This document shows, piece by piece, positions 17,477 through 25,754 of a stretch of 32,881 bases of DNA (position 1 is the stretch's first letter; the number at the start of each line of letters is the position of its first letter). The notes under the pieces were generated by a model, which saw only the letters and a program-made list of their open reading frames with translations, made no database searches and was not told the origin of the DNA. The translations under genes and the position numbers were made by a program. Source of the stretch: an uncultured Bacteroidales bacterium (GTDB lineage: Bacteria; Bacteroidota; Bacteroidia; Bacteroidales; Bacteroidaceae); contig CAMGGA010000008.1 in the NCBI GenBank assembly GCA_946055515.1, forward strand, positions 1 to 32,881. The letters are read 5' to 3'.

Positions 17477-19708
17477 ATGCAGAGAGTAGACCTCTTCCCA
17501 ACCCATGAGTTCGAGGGCTTGAAGCTGCGGGCAGGACGCCCCTATCCTTTCGGCGCCACGGTAATCGGCAATGCCGTGAACTTCTCCATCTATTCGCGCT
17601 ATGCCACGGCTTGTACACTCGTGCTCTTCCACAACCACGAGCACGAGCCCTTCGTGGAAATTCCTTTCTACAAAGAATTCCGCATCGGCAACGTGTTCTC
17701 CATGATGGTCTTCGACCTCGACTATGAGAACATCGAGTACGGCTTCCGCATGGATGGTCCGTTCAATCCGCAGGAAGGTCACCGTTTCGACAAGACCAAA
17801 ATCCTGATGGACCCCTATGCCAAGCTCATCGTGGGCCGCGATGTGTGGGGCACGCCGCCCGATTGGAATTGCCCCTATCAGTACCGCTCCCGTGTGGTAT
17901 TCGACGACTTCGACTGGGAAAACGACCAGCCCCTCGAAACCCCCGTGAACGACCTCGTCATCTACGAGATGCACGTGCGCAACTTCACCTGTGGCGCAGC
18001 TGCAGGCGTGGAGCATCCCGGAACCTTCGCCGGCATTGCAGAGAAAATCCCCTACCTCAAGGAGCTCGGCGTGAACTGTGTGGAACTCATGCCCATCCAT
18101 GAGTTTGACGAGTTTGAGAACAGCAAGCCTTCTCCCGTAGACGGCCACATGCTCTACAACGTCTGGGGCTACAGCAACGTGGGCTTCTTCGCCCCCAAGG
18201 CCGCCTACGCCTCCACGGGACGCTTCGGCATGCAGGTAGACGAACTGAAAAACCTCATCAAGCAGCTGCACGCCAACGGCATCGAAATCATCCTCGACGT
18301 CGTGTTCAACCACACCGCCGAAGGCAACGAGAACGGTCCGTACATTTCCTACCGCGGTATCGACAACAAGACCTACTACATGCTCACACCCGACGGCTAC
18401 TACTTCAACTTCAGTGGCTGCGGCAACACGTTGAACTGCAACAATCCCAACGTCCGCGACATGATAGTGGAGAGTCTTCGCTACTGGGTGACCGACTACC
18501 ACATCGACGGCTTCCGCTTCGACCTCGCCGCCATCCTCGGCCGCGACCAGAACGGCTGCCCCATGTCCAACCCGCCCCTCCTCGAGTCCCTGGCCCACGA
18601 CCCCATCCTGGGCAAGACCAAGCTCATTGCCGAAGCTTGGGACGCAGGCGGTCTCTACCAGGTAGGCTCCTTCCCCTCGTGGGGTCGCTGGGCCGAATGG
18701 AACGGAAAGTACCGCGATGCCATCCGCCGCTTCCTCAAGGGCGACGAGCACGTGTTGCAGGATGTCAAGGAGCGCCTGGTCGGTTCGCCCGACCTCTATG
18801 CCTCACAGAACCGCGGCATCAAGGCCAGCGTGAACTTCATCACGGCCCACGACGGCTTCACCCTGATGGACCTCGTGTCCTACAACGGAAAGCACAACGA
18901 AGCCAACGGCGAAGACAACCGCGATGGCGAGAACAACAACAACAGCTGGAACTGTGGCTGGGAAGGCGAATGTGACGACCCCGGCATCAACTTCCTACGC
19001 CACCAGCAAATCAAGAATGCCATTTCTCTCCTCATGGTGAGTCAAGGCATCCCCATGGTCCTCTCTGGCGACGAGATGGGCAACACTCAGTTTGGCAACA
19101 ACAACGCCTACTGTCAGGACAACGAGATAGGTTGGCTCGACTGGAACAATCTCGAGAAGAATGCCGACCTTTACCGCTTCTTCCGCCAGATTATCCGTTT
19201 CAGAAGACAGCACAAGGTGCTGCGCTACGAGTACCACCTCGGCTACTGCGACTTCCGCAACCTCGGGTATCCCGACATTTCCTGGCACGGCGTGAAGGCT
19301 TGGGAACCCGCTTCGGGCTACAACAACCTCACCCTCGCCTTCATGCTCAACGGCCGCTATGCCGAAACCGATGGCCAGCCCGACGACTTCATCTACGTGG
19401 CCATGAACATGCACTGGGAAATGCACGGCTTCGAACTGCCCCAGCTCCCCGAAGGCATGCAGTGGCACGTGTTTGCCAACACAGGCATGGCCTCGCCCAA
19501 CGACATCTGCGAGCCTGGCCGTGAATGCCTGGCCGAGAACCAGCACGAAATCCTCGTGGGCGGCCGTTCCATGATGATAATGGTCGGCAAGGCCCCAGCG
19601 CCCGTGGTGGAGGCAACTGTTCCTGAAAAGGATTCTTCGGAAAAGGAGACTTTGGAAAAGGAAACTCCTGCCAAGGAAGCCCCCGCCAAGGAAAGCAAGA
19701 AAAAGTAA
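17477..19708 (+). CDS. glgX: Glycogen debranching enzyme (isoamylase type, GH13_11)
   Basis: The 743-residue protein has an N-terminal CBM48-like domain (about 15-130), starting GRPYPFGATV, and a GH13 barrel. Catalytic residues are the nucleophile Asp349 in GFRFDLA, the acid/base Glu386 in IAEAWD, and Asp459 in TAHDGF. The insertion NGKHNEANGEDNRDGENNNN after Asp459 is typical of GlgX/isoamylase enzymes, which hydrolyse alpha-1,6 branches of glycogen or limit dextrin in the cytoplasm. An unusual acidic and basic low-complexity tail of ~35 residues (from about 708, EKD/EKE/AKE repeats) ends the protein and is not part of the usual enzyme. It lies between two STAS genes, suggesting post-translational or adaptor control. 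Confidence 0.93.
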   Translation: MQRVDLFPTHEFEGLKLRAGRPYPFGATVIGNAVNFSIYSRYATACTLVLFHNHEHEPFVEIPFYKEFRIGNVFSMMVFDLDYENIEYGFRMDGPFNPQEGHRFDKTKILMDPYAKLIVGRDVWGTPPDWNCPYQYRSRVVFDDFDWENDQPLETPVNDLVIYEMHVRNFTCGAAAGVEHPGTFAGIAEKIPYLKELGVNCVELMPIHEFDEFENSKPSPVDGHMLYNVWGYSNVGFFAPKAAYASTGRFGMQVDELKNLIKQLHANGIEIILDVVFNHTAEGNENGPYISYRGIDNKTYYMLTPDGYYFNFSGCGNTLNCNNPNVRDMIVESLRYWVTDYHIDGFRFDLAAILGRDQNGCPMSNPPLLESLAHDPILGKTKLIAEAWDAGGLYQVGSFPSWGRWAEWNGKYRDAIRRFLKGDEHVLQDVKERLVGSPDLYASQNRGIKASVNFITAHDGFTLMDLVSYNGKHNEANGEDNRDGENNNNSWNCGWEGECDDPGINFLRHQQIKNAISLLMVSQGIPMVLSGDEMGNTQFGNNNAYCQDNEIGWLDWNNLEKNADLYRFFRQIIRFRRQHKVLRYEYHLGYCDFRNLGYPDISWHGVKAWEPASGYNNLTLAFMLNGRYAETDGQPDDFIYVAMNMHWEMHGFELPQLPEGMQWHVFANTGMASPNDICEPGRECLAENQHEILVGGRSMMIMVGKAPAPVVEATVPEKDSSEKETLEKETPAKEAPAKESKKK

Positions 19709-19742
19709 AAAGAGAATACAAACGCTTCAAACATTCACAATA

Positions 19743-20054
19743 ATGGACAACCAATTTCAAGTAAAGCTCGATGGCGACACTTTGACCATCGTTCTGGGCG
19801 AACAGCTCACCACGACCAATGCACCCGCCCTCATGGACGAACTCAACAACTACAAGGACAAGGGCGTGGCCAAGGTAGTGTTCGACGCAAGCCAGCTCAC
19901 CTACATTGCAAGTAGCGGCATCCGCACCATCATCTTCGCAAAGCAGAAGCTCGGCGGCAATCCCGAAATCGATTTCGTAAACTGCTCTGCCGACGTGCGC
20001 AGCGTGTTTGAAATGACGGGCTTGCAGAACTACATCAACTTTGTAAGCAAATAA
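19743..20054 (+). CDS. STAS-domain anti-sigma-factor-antagonist-like protein 2
   Basis: The 103-residue protein is a single STAS domain. Its phosphorylation loop, TYIASSGIRTII (residues 53-64), gives Ser57 as the likely phosphoacceptor. It keeps the more canonical SSG, unlike the SSAG of STAS protein 1. The C-terminal FEMTGLQNYINF helix is typical of RsbV/SpoIIAA proteins. It precedes the RsbW-like kinase by 11 bp, so the two form the obvious antagonist and kinase pair. Two STAS proteins in one operon allow two separate outputs or a competition for one kinase. Confidence 0.93.
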   Translation: MDNQFQVKLDGDTLTIVLGEQLTTTNAPALMDELNNYKDKGVAKVVFDASQLTYIASSGIRTIIFAKQKLGGNPEIDFVNCSADVRSVFEMTGLQNYINFVSK

Positions 20055-20065
20055 ACCCCAGCGCC

Positions 20066-20476
20066 ATGCCGTCATTGCATTACCAACCCATTGCAGGCAA
20101 GGCCGAGGAAATCATCGATGCCATCCTCCAGACCCCGGAGGTGGCATCGTGTTCCCGCGAACTCTTCGCCATCCATCTGGTGTGTGAGGAGCTGGTGGTC
20201 AATGTCGTGAGCTACGCCTATCCCCCGTCCGAGGAGGGCTATCTCCACGTCGACATCGACAAGTCCGACGGTGTGCTTACCATCCGCTTCACCGACGGAG
20301 GCGTTGCCTTTGACCCGCTCGGGAAGGAAGACCCCGATTTGAACCTGCCGCCCGAGGAGCGTCCCATCGGCGGTTTAGGCATCTTCTTGACCAAGCAGAT
20401 GATGGACGAGGTGGACTACCACCGCGTGGCGGACGAGAACGTTTTAACCATCAAAAAGAAAATATCCCAGGAATGA
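20066..20476 (+). CDS. RsbW-like serine kinase (HATPase_c)
   Basis: The 136-residue protein is a stand-alone GHKL ATPase of the anti-sigma-factor kinase type. The N-box is EELVVNVVSYAY (residues 41-52), the G1 box is FTDGGVAFDP, and the G2 region is PIGGLGIFLTKQ. No His-kinase DHp domain is attached. Such kinases phosphorylate STAS antagonists and hold a second partner, classically a sigma factor, but no sigma factor gene is in the window. The stop overlaps the next start as ATGA (20473-20476), so it is probably translationally coupled to the DJ-1/PfpI gene. Confidence 0.92.
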   Translation: MPSLHYQPIAGKAEEIIDAILQTPEVASCSRELFAIHLVCEELVVNVVSYAYPPSEEGYLHVDIDKSDGVLTIRFTDGGVAFDPLGKEDPDLNLPPEERPIGGLGIFLTKQMMDEVDYHRVADENVLTIKKKISQE

Positions 20477-21036
20477 AACACAAGATAGGCATTCTCATAG
20501 AAAGCGATTTCTACGAAAACGAAATCTTCTACTATCAGTTCCGCTTCCAGGAGGCCGGCTACGAAGTCCACTTCCTCTCGCGCCTTTGGGGTTGCGACAG
20601 CATCACCTTCTCCGGCCACGAGCTGCGCGCCCCCTTCCGCTGCGACGAAAGCTTTGAGGCCCTCGACGACGCGGCCCTCGACGACTATGCCGCCATCATC
20701 GTGCCCGCCGGCATGGTTTCCGACCGTTTGCGCTACACCGAGGACGTCACCAAGTTGCCCCCCGCCTGTGCGTTCATGAAGCGCGTGTTTGCCCGCAAGG
20801 ACATTGTGAAAGGCGTCATCTGCCATGGCCTCTGGCTTCTCTCCCCCATTGCCGAAGTGGTGAAGGGCCGCAAAATGACCGTCCACAACAACCTGCTCGG
20901 CGATGCGAAAAACTACGGCGTGGACTACGTCAATGAAGACGTGGTCGTAGACGGTGACCTCGTTTCGGCCCGCACGGGCGGCCACTGCTACCTCCTGGCC
21001 TCGCACATTCTGAAAACGATAGGGGACAACAAGTAA
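20473..21036 (+). CDS. DJ-1/PfpI family protein (small, PfpI-like)
   Basis: The 187-residue protein shows the PfpI-type triad: Glu10 in ILIESDF, then the nucleophile elbow VICHGLWLL with Cys117 followed by His118. The strand DYAAIIVPAG and the C-terminal ARTGGH stretch complete the fold. Family members act as proteases, deglycases or glyoxalases, and substrate assignment from sequence is unsafe. It overlaps the RsbW-like kinase gene by 4 bp. A DJ-1/PfpI gene also belongs to the icfG cluster of Synechocystis (slr1854, recalled), which supports a functional link to the partner switch. Confidence 0.88.
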   Translation: MKHKIGILIESDFYENEIFYYQFRFQEAGYEVHFLSRLWGCDSITFSGHELRAPFRCDESFEALDDAALDDYAAIIVPAGMVSDRLRYTEDVTKLPPACAFMKRVFARKDIVKGVICHGLWLLSPIAEVVKGRKMTVHNNLLGDAKNYGVDYVNEDVVVDGDLVSARTGGHCYLLASHILKTIGDNK

Positions 21037-21037
21037 G

Positions 21038-21060
21038 CCCCCCCCCCGCCTCCCCCCCCC
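21038..21060. repeat. Paired poly-C tracts (C10 and C9)
   Basis: C10 at 21038-21047, a short GCCT spacer, and C9 at 21052-21060 almost fill the gap between the DJ-1/PfpI stop codon and the start of the propeller gene. Runs this long are prone to slipped-strand length change. They are non-coding here, so any effect would be on transcript structure or translation of the next gene. Confidence 0.85.
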
Positions 21061-21074
21061 ACAGCATAATCTCC

Positions 21075-22685
21075 ATGCAGATGAATACAAAGCAAGCCCT
21101 CCAAAGGCTGAGACACGGATTAAGACTGGCAACAAGCCTGCTGCTCGCAGCGGGCTTGTTGGCCAGTCTTGCCCGTATAGGCCAACTGAAGAAAGAGCGC
21201 GATGAACTCCAGGCCCGCCTGCGCCTGCTCGAAGACAAAGAGAGCGGATCGTACATCGTGGAGCGCATCAGCAAGCAGATGGAAGACATCGCCTACCAGC
21301 AGAAGGACATCTCCGACAAGCAGCGCGAAGAAGCCGTGTTCCAGATGGGAGTGGCAGAGAATATGCGAAAAAAGGCTGAGGCCGAACAGTCCCGGGCCAA
21401 CGAGGAAAAACAGCGGGCACAAGCCTATGCCCAGAATGCAGCCGAGGCGCGCAACATGGCCGAGCACCAGCGCAGCATGGCCGAAGAACAGCGAGAAATG
21501 GCCGTCATCCAGCAGCGCCTGGCCGAGAACGCCCGCAACACGGCCGACACACTCAGCTACGTGGCGATGGGCCGCTCCCTGGCCTCCCTCTCCCTCATGC
21601 AGCACCAAGGGGGAAACTACGACATCGCCTCCCTGCTGGCCTACAGCTCCTGGAAGTTTACCAGCGACTACCGCGGCAACCTCTTCTTCCCCGCCGTGTT
21701 CAATGCCCTGATGGAAAACAGCGGCTGCTACGAGACCGTCAAGCTCTTCAAGGGCGGCATCTCCCGCATCGTGCCCCTCCCCGCGGGCGGTTTCGCCTCG
21801 GTCAGCCGCTATGGCGAGATGGCCCGCTGGAGCTACAGTGCCACCGGCGTGCACAGCCAGCTGCTCCTCTCCGACCCCTCGTTTGACTTCCGCGACCTCC
21901 ACGCCGACAACTCTGGCCAGCTCTATGCGCTCGACTACAACGGCCGCCTCGTCGTGGTCTCCCCCAATGGCGAAAAGACCGAAAGGCTCCTGCCCGTCCC
22001 GAGCGGCTGGAAGTCCATCCACCCCATAGCGCCCCACAAGCTCCTCCTCGTTTCCGACCGCACCTATTGCTTCTACGACACCCGGCAAGGCATCGTCGAA
22101 GCAAGCCACGACTTCCCGCAGCCCGTTAGTTGTATCGGCCGCTTCAACGGCGCTCTCTATGCCTTCGGGGAAAAAGATGGCCTTTGGCAAATCGACAGCG
22201 AAGGCCAGCTCCACGTCGCCCCGCGCCATGTTGGCCAGCACGTCACCGCCTTTGCCTGCGACGCCGAGAACCGCCACACAGCAGTCGGCACCGACCAGGG
22301 CAACCTATTCATCGTGAACCTCGACGGCGAAGTCACCCAGCGTTTGGCGGGCCACCGCTCCCGCATCACCCAGTTGGCCTTTGTCGGCAACTACCTCATC
22401 TCCTCGAGCTACGACGGCGACCTGAAGCTGCTCAACCTCAGCGCGGGGAAGTTCGAACCCCTCACCCTCCACAGTTTCCCCGCTTGGGTGCATTGCTTCT
22501 ACATGTCTCCTGACAACATCCTCTGGGCCGGCGACGAAAACGGTTCGCTCTCGCGCCTGGTCGTCTCCCCCAACGGCATGGCCGAACTTATCCGCCAAAA
22601 CCTCAAGCGCGACTTCACCGACGAGGAGTGGAACTACTACTTCGGCAGCGGCGTGCCCCGTTCGAAACTCCTTCTCTTCCCCTAA
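21075..22685 (+). CDS. Membrane-anchored coiled-coil protein with C-terminal beta-propeller (WD40-like)
   Basis: The 536-residue protein has one hydrophobic segment (about 17-38) near the N-terminus. A long Glu, Gln and Ala-rich coiled coil (about 38-165, with repeats such as AENMRKKAEAEQ) follows. From about 200 to 525 there are repeated strands of WD40/propeller character, for example GHRSRITQLAFVGNYLISSSYDGDLKLLNL. It ends with a conserved-looking tail DEEWNYYFGSGVP, seen in propeller proteins of STAND-type signalling systems. It should be an inner-membrane scaffold, but which side the propeller faces is uncertain. An alternative start is the ATG at 21081. It is followed 15 bp later by the sensor kinase homologue, so it may assemble with the sensors. 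Confidence 0.75.
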   Translation: MQMNTKQALQRLRHGLRLATSLLLAAGLLASLARIGQLKKERDELQARLRLLEDKESGSYIVERISKQMEDIAYQQKDISDKQREEAVFQMGVAENMRKKAEAEQSRANEEKQRAQAYAQNAAEARNMAEHQRSMAEEQREMAVIQQRLAENARNTADTLSYVAMGRSLASLSLMQHQGGNYDIASLLAYSSWKFTSDYRGNLFFPAVFNALMENSGCYETVKLFKGGISRIVPLPAGGFASVSRYGEMARWSYSATGVHSQLLLSDPSFDFRDLHADNSGQLYALDYNGRLVVVSPNGEKTERLLPVPSGWKSIHPIAPHKLLLVSDRTYCFYDTRQGIVEASHDFPQPVSCIGRFNGALYAFGEKDGLWQIDSEGQLHVAPRHVGQHVTAFACDAENRHTAVGTDQGNLFIVNLDGEVTQRLAGHRSRITQLAFVGNYLISSSYDGDLKLLNLSAGKFEPLTLHSFPAWVHCFYMSPDNILWAGDENGSLSRLVVSPNGMAELIRQNLKRDFTDEEWNYYFGSGVPRSKLLLFP

Positions 22686-22700
22686 ATCCCACCCTCCGCC

Positions 22701-25697
22701 ATGACCCGCAACCTCCTGCTGCTCCTCCTGTTGAGCCTCCTGTCCATGTTCCCGAAAGCCAGTGCCGTCCCCACCCGCGGCATCCCCTTCTTCGTGAACT
22801 ATGCGCCCTCCGACTACAGAGCGCACAACCGCAACTTCGACGTCATCACCGACGGCGCGGGGCGCGTGTATGTGGCCAACTTCGAGGGCCTGCTCTACTA
22901 CGACCAGACACAGTGGCACACGGTCCACACCCCGGGCATCTTCCGCGTCACCCGCCTCTTCCAGGCCAGTGACGGACGCATCTGGGTGGGCGGCTTCAAC
23001 CTCTTCGGCTACCTCGAGGCAGGGCCCCAGGGACGGCTCGCTATCCATTATGTCTTTTCCAAAAACAACAAAGGCTTCATCGGCGAAGTCACAGCCATCG
23101 GCGAAGAAAAAGGCCGCATCTGGCTCGAAACCTCCATCGGCACGCGCGGCCTGGAAGACCAGTCGATGAAAGGCTTCGAAGTGCGTGCTGCCGAGGTCCG
23201 CCAGCCCGAGCTGTACAAAGGCTTCAGAATCAACCAGAAGCTCCAGGCCCCCGACGGCTCCACGCTCCTCGCCACCGCCGGCAGCGGCCTGGTGCTGCTC
23301 GATGCCGAGGGGCGCGAACGCTACTGCCTCTCGGGGCGCAACGGCCTCTGCGACAACAACGTCAATGCCATCCACCTCGACGCCAACTCCAACGTGTGGG
23401 GCGCCACGGACAACGGCGTGTTCCTCGTGAACATCAAGTCCTCCTTCACCCACTTCGGCGAGACCGAGGGCCTCAGCGGCGACGTGCAGGCCATAGCCCA
23501 TTCAGCCACCGAAGGACTCTACGTCGGCACCCTGCGCGGCCTCTTCCACAAGCAGCCCGAAGGCAACTTCAGCCGTGTCCAGGGCATAGACTATGCCTGC
23601 TGGAACATCCAGGCCGATGCCCGTGGCGGCGTGTTGGCCTGCACCGCGGGCGGCATCTACAAGGTGCAGGGCAACCGGGCCACCCTGCTCAGGAGCGGCC
23701 ACACCCTCTTCGTCCACCCCGCCCCCGATGGCGGCTACTACACGGCAGAGATCGACGGCGTCTACCTCAACCGCGGCACCGCGCACACCCGGTTGAACAC
23801 CATAGAGAAAGGCGTGAGAATGTTTACCGACAAGCACGGCGCGCTTTGGGTGAACAACATCTACGGTCAGATATTCCGTTGCACAGGCGCGATGAAAGCC
23901 CTCCACCGCATCGTTCCGAAGGGAAAGGACGGCAAGGGCGAAGTCTACAAGAACACCATGTTCCAGTACCAGGGCGAAATCTACGTGCTCAGCCGTGCCG
24001 GCCTCTTCCACTGGGATGAAGCGCGGCAACAGCTCCGCCCCTCCGATGCGGGCAACCTCTGGGCCAGCGTGAGCCAATACCCCCAGCTCGTCTCCCCCGA
24101 TGCCGCCCGGCGCATCTGGCTCACCGACAACGAAGGGAAGAACCTCCACGCCATCAGCGGCGAAACCGACTGCTCCCGCCTCAACGCCGCCCTCCACCCC
24201 CTGCGCAACTACGAGGTCCGCGCCGTCGAGGCCGAAGGCCACAACCTCTGGGTAGGCTGGCAAAACGGCGTCGTGCTCTGGGACTTCTCCCACGTCAATC
24301 CCCGCAGCGTCCCCCTCAACAAAGCCTACTACCGCCGCATCGTGCTCAACCGCGACTCCGTCGTCTGGGGCGGGTTCAGCTGCGAGGGTCACACCCTCGG
24401 TGCCCGCATGCCCTTTGACGAACTCACCTTCGACAACGATGTCCGCGAAATCGCCCTCTACTTCTCCACCGACTTCATCCCCTCGCTCGGCGACACCGAA
24501 TACCGCTACCGCCTCTCCGAGAGCGAGCCCTGGTCCGCCTGGACCACCGACAATGCCGTCCACTTCGTCAATCCCCGTCCTGGCAGCTACCGCATGGAAG
24601 TCGAAGTGCGCGACCGCTACGGCCGCATCTCCTCCATGGAGCCGTTGAGCCTCACCGTGCGCTATCCCGTCTACCTCCGTTGGTACAGCCTTGTAGGATA
24701 TGCCGCCCTCCTTGCCCTCCTCGTCTTCCTCCTCATCCGTTGGCGCATGCACCGCCTCCTGAAGGAGACCGAGCGCCTCGAAGGCATCATCCAGGAGCGC
24801 ACCTCCCAGATACTTTGCCAGAAAGAAGAAATCGAGGAAAAGTCCAAAAACCTCGAGCAGGCCCTCGACTGCCTCACCAAGACGCAGTACCAACTTGTGC
24901 GCCAGGAGAAGATGGCCACCGTCGGTACCCTCACGAAGGGCCTTGTGGATCGCATCCTCAACCCCATGAACTATGTGAACAACTTCTCCCACATGAGCCT
25001 CGGCCTCGTCAAGGATCTCAAGCAGAACCTCGACGACGCCAAGGACGCCATGGAAGAAGACCTCTACGAAGACTCCGCCGACATCATCGACATGCTCTCC
25101 ACCAACCTCCGGAAGATTGAGGAGCACGGCGTCAACACCTCCCACATCCTCAAGGCCATGGAGGAAATGCTGAAAGAGCGCACGCCGAACTTCTCGCCCA
25201 CCGACCTGGCCGCTGTATGCCGGAAGAACATCGAGATGCTCCGTTCCTACTACGCCAAGGAAATCGCCGAGTGCCACGTCACCCTCACCGCACCCGACCC
25301 CGACATGCTCATCGTGGCCGAAATCGACGCCGACCAGGTGAGCCGCACCATCATGAGCATACTCGCCAACAGCGTCTATGCCCTCCGCAAGAAATACCGC
25401 CAGCAGCCCTTCGAAGCCCGGCTCAGCCTCAACCTCAGGGTAGAGGACCGGAAAGTCTGCGTGTGCATCCACGACAACGGCATCGGCATCGAGGACACCA
25501 TCATCGACCACATCTTCGACCCCTTCTTCACCACGAAGACAACGGCCGAGGCCGTGGGCGTGGGACTCTACATCAGCCGCGAAGTCATCCTCAACCACGG
25601 CGGCGACATCCGCGTGAAATCGGAGAAAAACGAGTACACCGAGTTTGTCATCACCCTCCCCGTGCAGCAGCAAGCCAACCAGACCCGCGAGGCATAG
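22701..25697 (+). CDS. Periplasmic-propeller sensor kinase homologue lacking the H-box histidine
   Basis: The 998-residue protein has a signal peptide (1-22) and a large periplasmic two-component-regulator propeller (about 30-570, repeats such as GRIWVGGFN and NVWGATDNGVFL). A Y_Y_Y domain follows (about 575-655), then one TM helix (about 661-682), a coiled coil (685-735), a DHp-like region and a HATPase_c domain (G boxes DNGIGIED and GVGLYIS). At the place where histidine kinases have HE(I/L)xNP the sequence is VDRILNP, with Asp750 instead of the phosphoaccepting His. The N-box (LANSVYAL) and G boxes look intact, so ATP may still bind. I recall other Bacteroidota proteins with this DRILNP variant. 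It probably signals by a route other than His phosphorylation, perhaps through its neighbour at 25755. Confidence 0.9.
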   Translation: MTRNLLLLLLLSLLSMFPKASAVPTRGIPFFVNYAPSDYRAHNRNFDVITDGAGRVYVANFEGLLYYDQTQWHTVHTPGIFRVTRLFQASDGRIWVGGFNLFGYLEAGPQGRLAIHYVFSKNNKGFIGEVTAIGEEKGRIWLETSIGTRGLEDQSMKGFEVRAAEVRQPELYKGFRINQKLQAPDGSTLLATAGSGLVLLDAEGRERYCLSGRNGLCDNNVNAIHLDANSNVWGATDNGVFLVNIKSSFTHFGETEGLSGDVQAIAHSATEGLYVGTLRGLFHKQPEGNFSRVQGIDYACWNIQADARGGVLACTAGGIYKVQGNRATLLRSGHTLFVHPAPDGGYYTAEIDGVYLNRGTAHTRLNTIEKGVRMFTDKHGALWVNNIYGQIFRCTGAMKALHRIVPKGKDGKGEVYKNTMFQYQGEIYVLSRAGLFHWDEARQQLRPSDAGNLWASVSQYPQLVSPDAARRIWLTDNEGKNLHAISGETDCSRLNAALHPLRNYEVRAVEAEGHNLWVGWQNGVVLWDFSHVNPRSVPLNKAYYRRIVLNRDSVVWGGFSCEGHTLGARMPFDELTFDNDVREIALYFSTDFIPSLGDTEYRYRLSESEPWSAWTTDNAVHFVNPRPGSYRMEVEVRDRYGRISSMEPLSLTVRYPVYLRWYSLVGYAALLALLVFLLIRWRMHRLLKETERLEGIIQERTSQILCQKEEIEEKSKNLEQALDCLTKTQYQLVRQEKMATVGTLTKGLVDRILNPMNYVNNFSHMSLGLVKDLKQNLDDAKDAMEEDLYEDSADIIDMLSTNLRKIEEHGVNTSHILKAMEEMLKERTPNFSPTDLAAVCRKNIEMLRSYYAKEIAECHVTLTAPDPDMLIVAEIDADQVSRTIMSILANSVYALRKKYRQQPFEARLSLNLRVEDRKVCVCIHDNGIGIEDTIIDHIFDPFFTTKTTAEAVGVGLYISREVILNHGGDIRVKSEKNEYTEFVITLPVQQQANQTREA

Positions 25698-25754
25698 CCC
25701 CGTCCCGCAGTCCCCATTCACCGAATACTATCCACCCCCATACAATCCAGAGAC

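Noticed and set aside
23502-25721. A 739-codon open frame on the - strand
   Set aside because: It is antisense to the sensor kinase homologue, whose propeller, Y_Y_Y and ATPase motifs are clear. The Gly, Val, Ala and Asp-rich translation is typical of a shadow frame.
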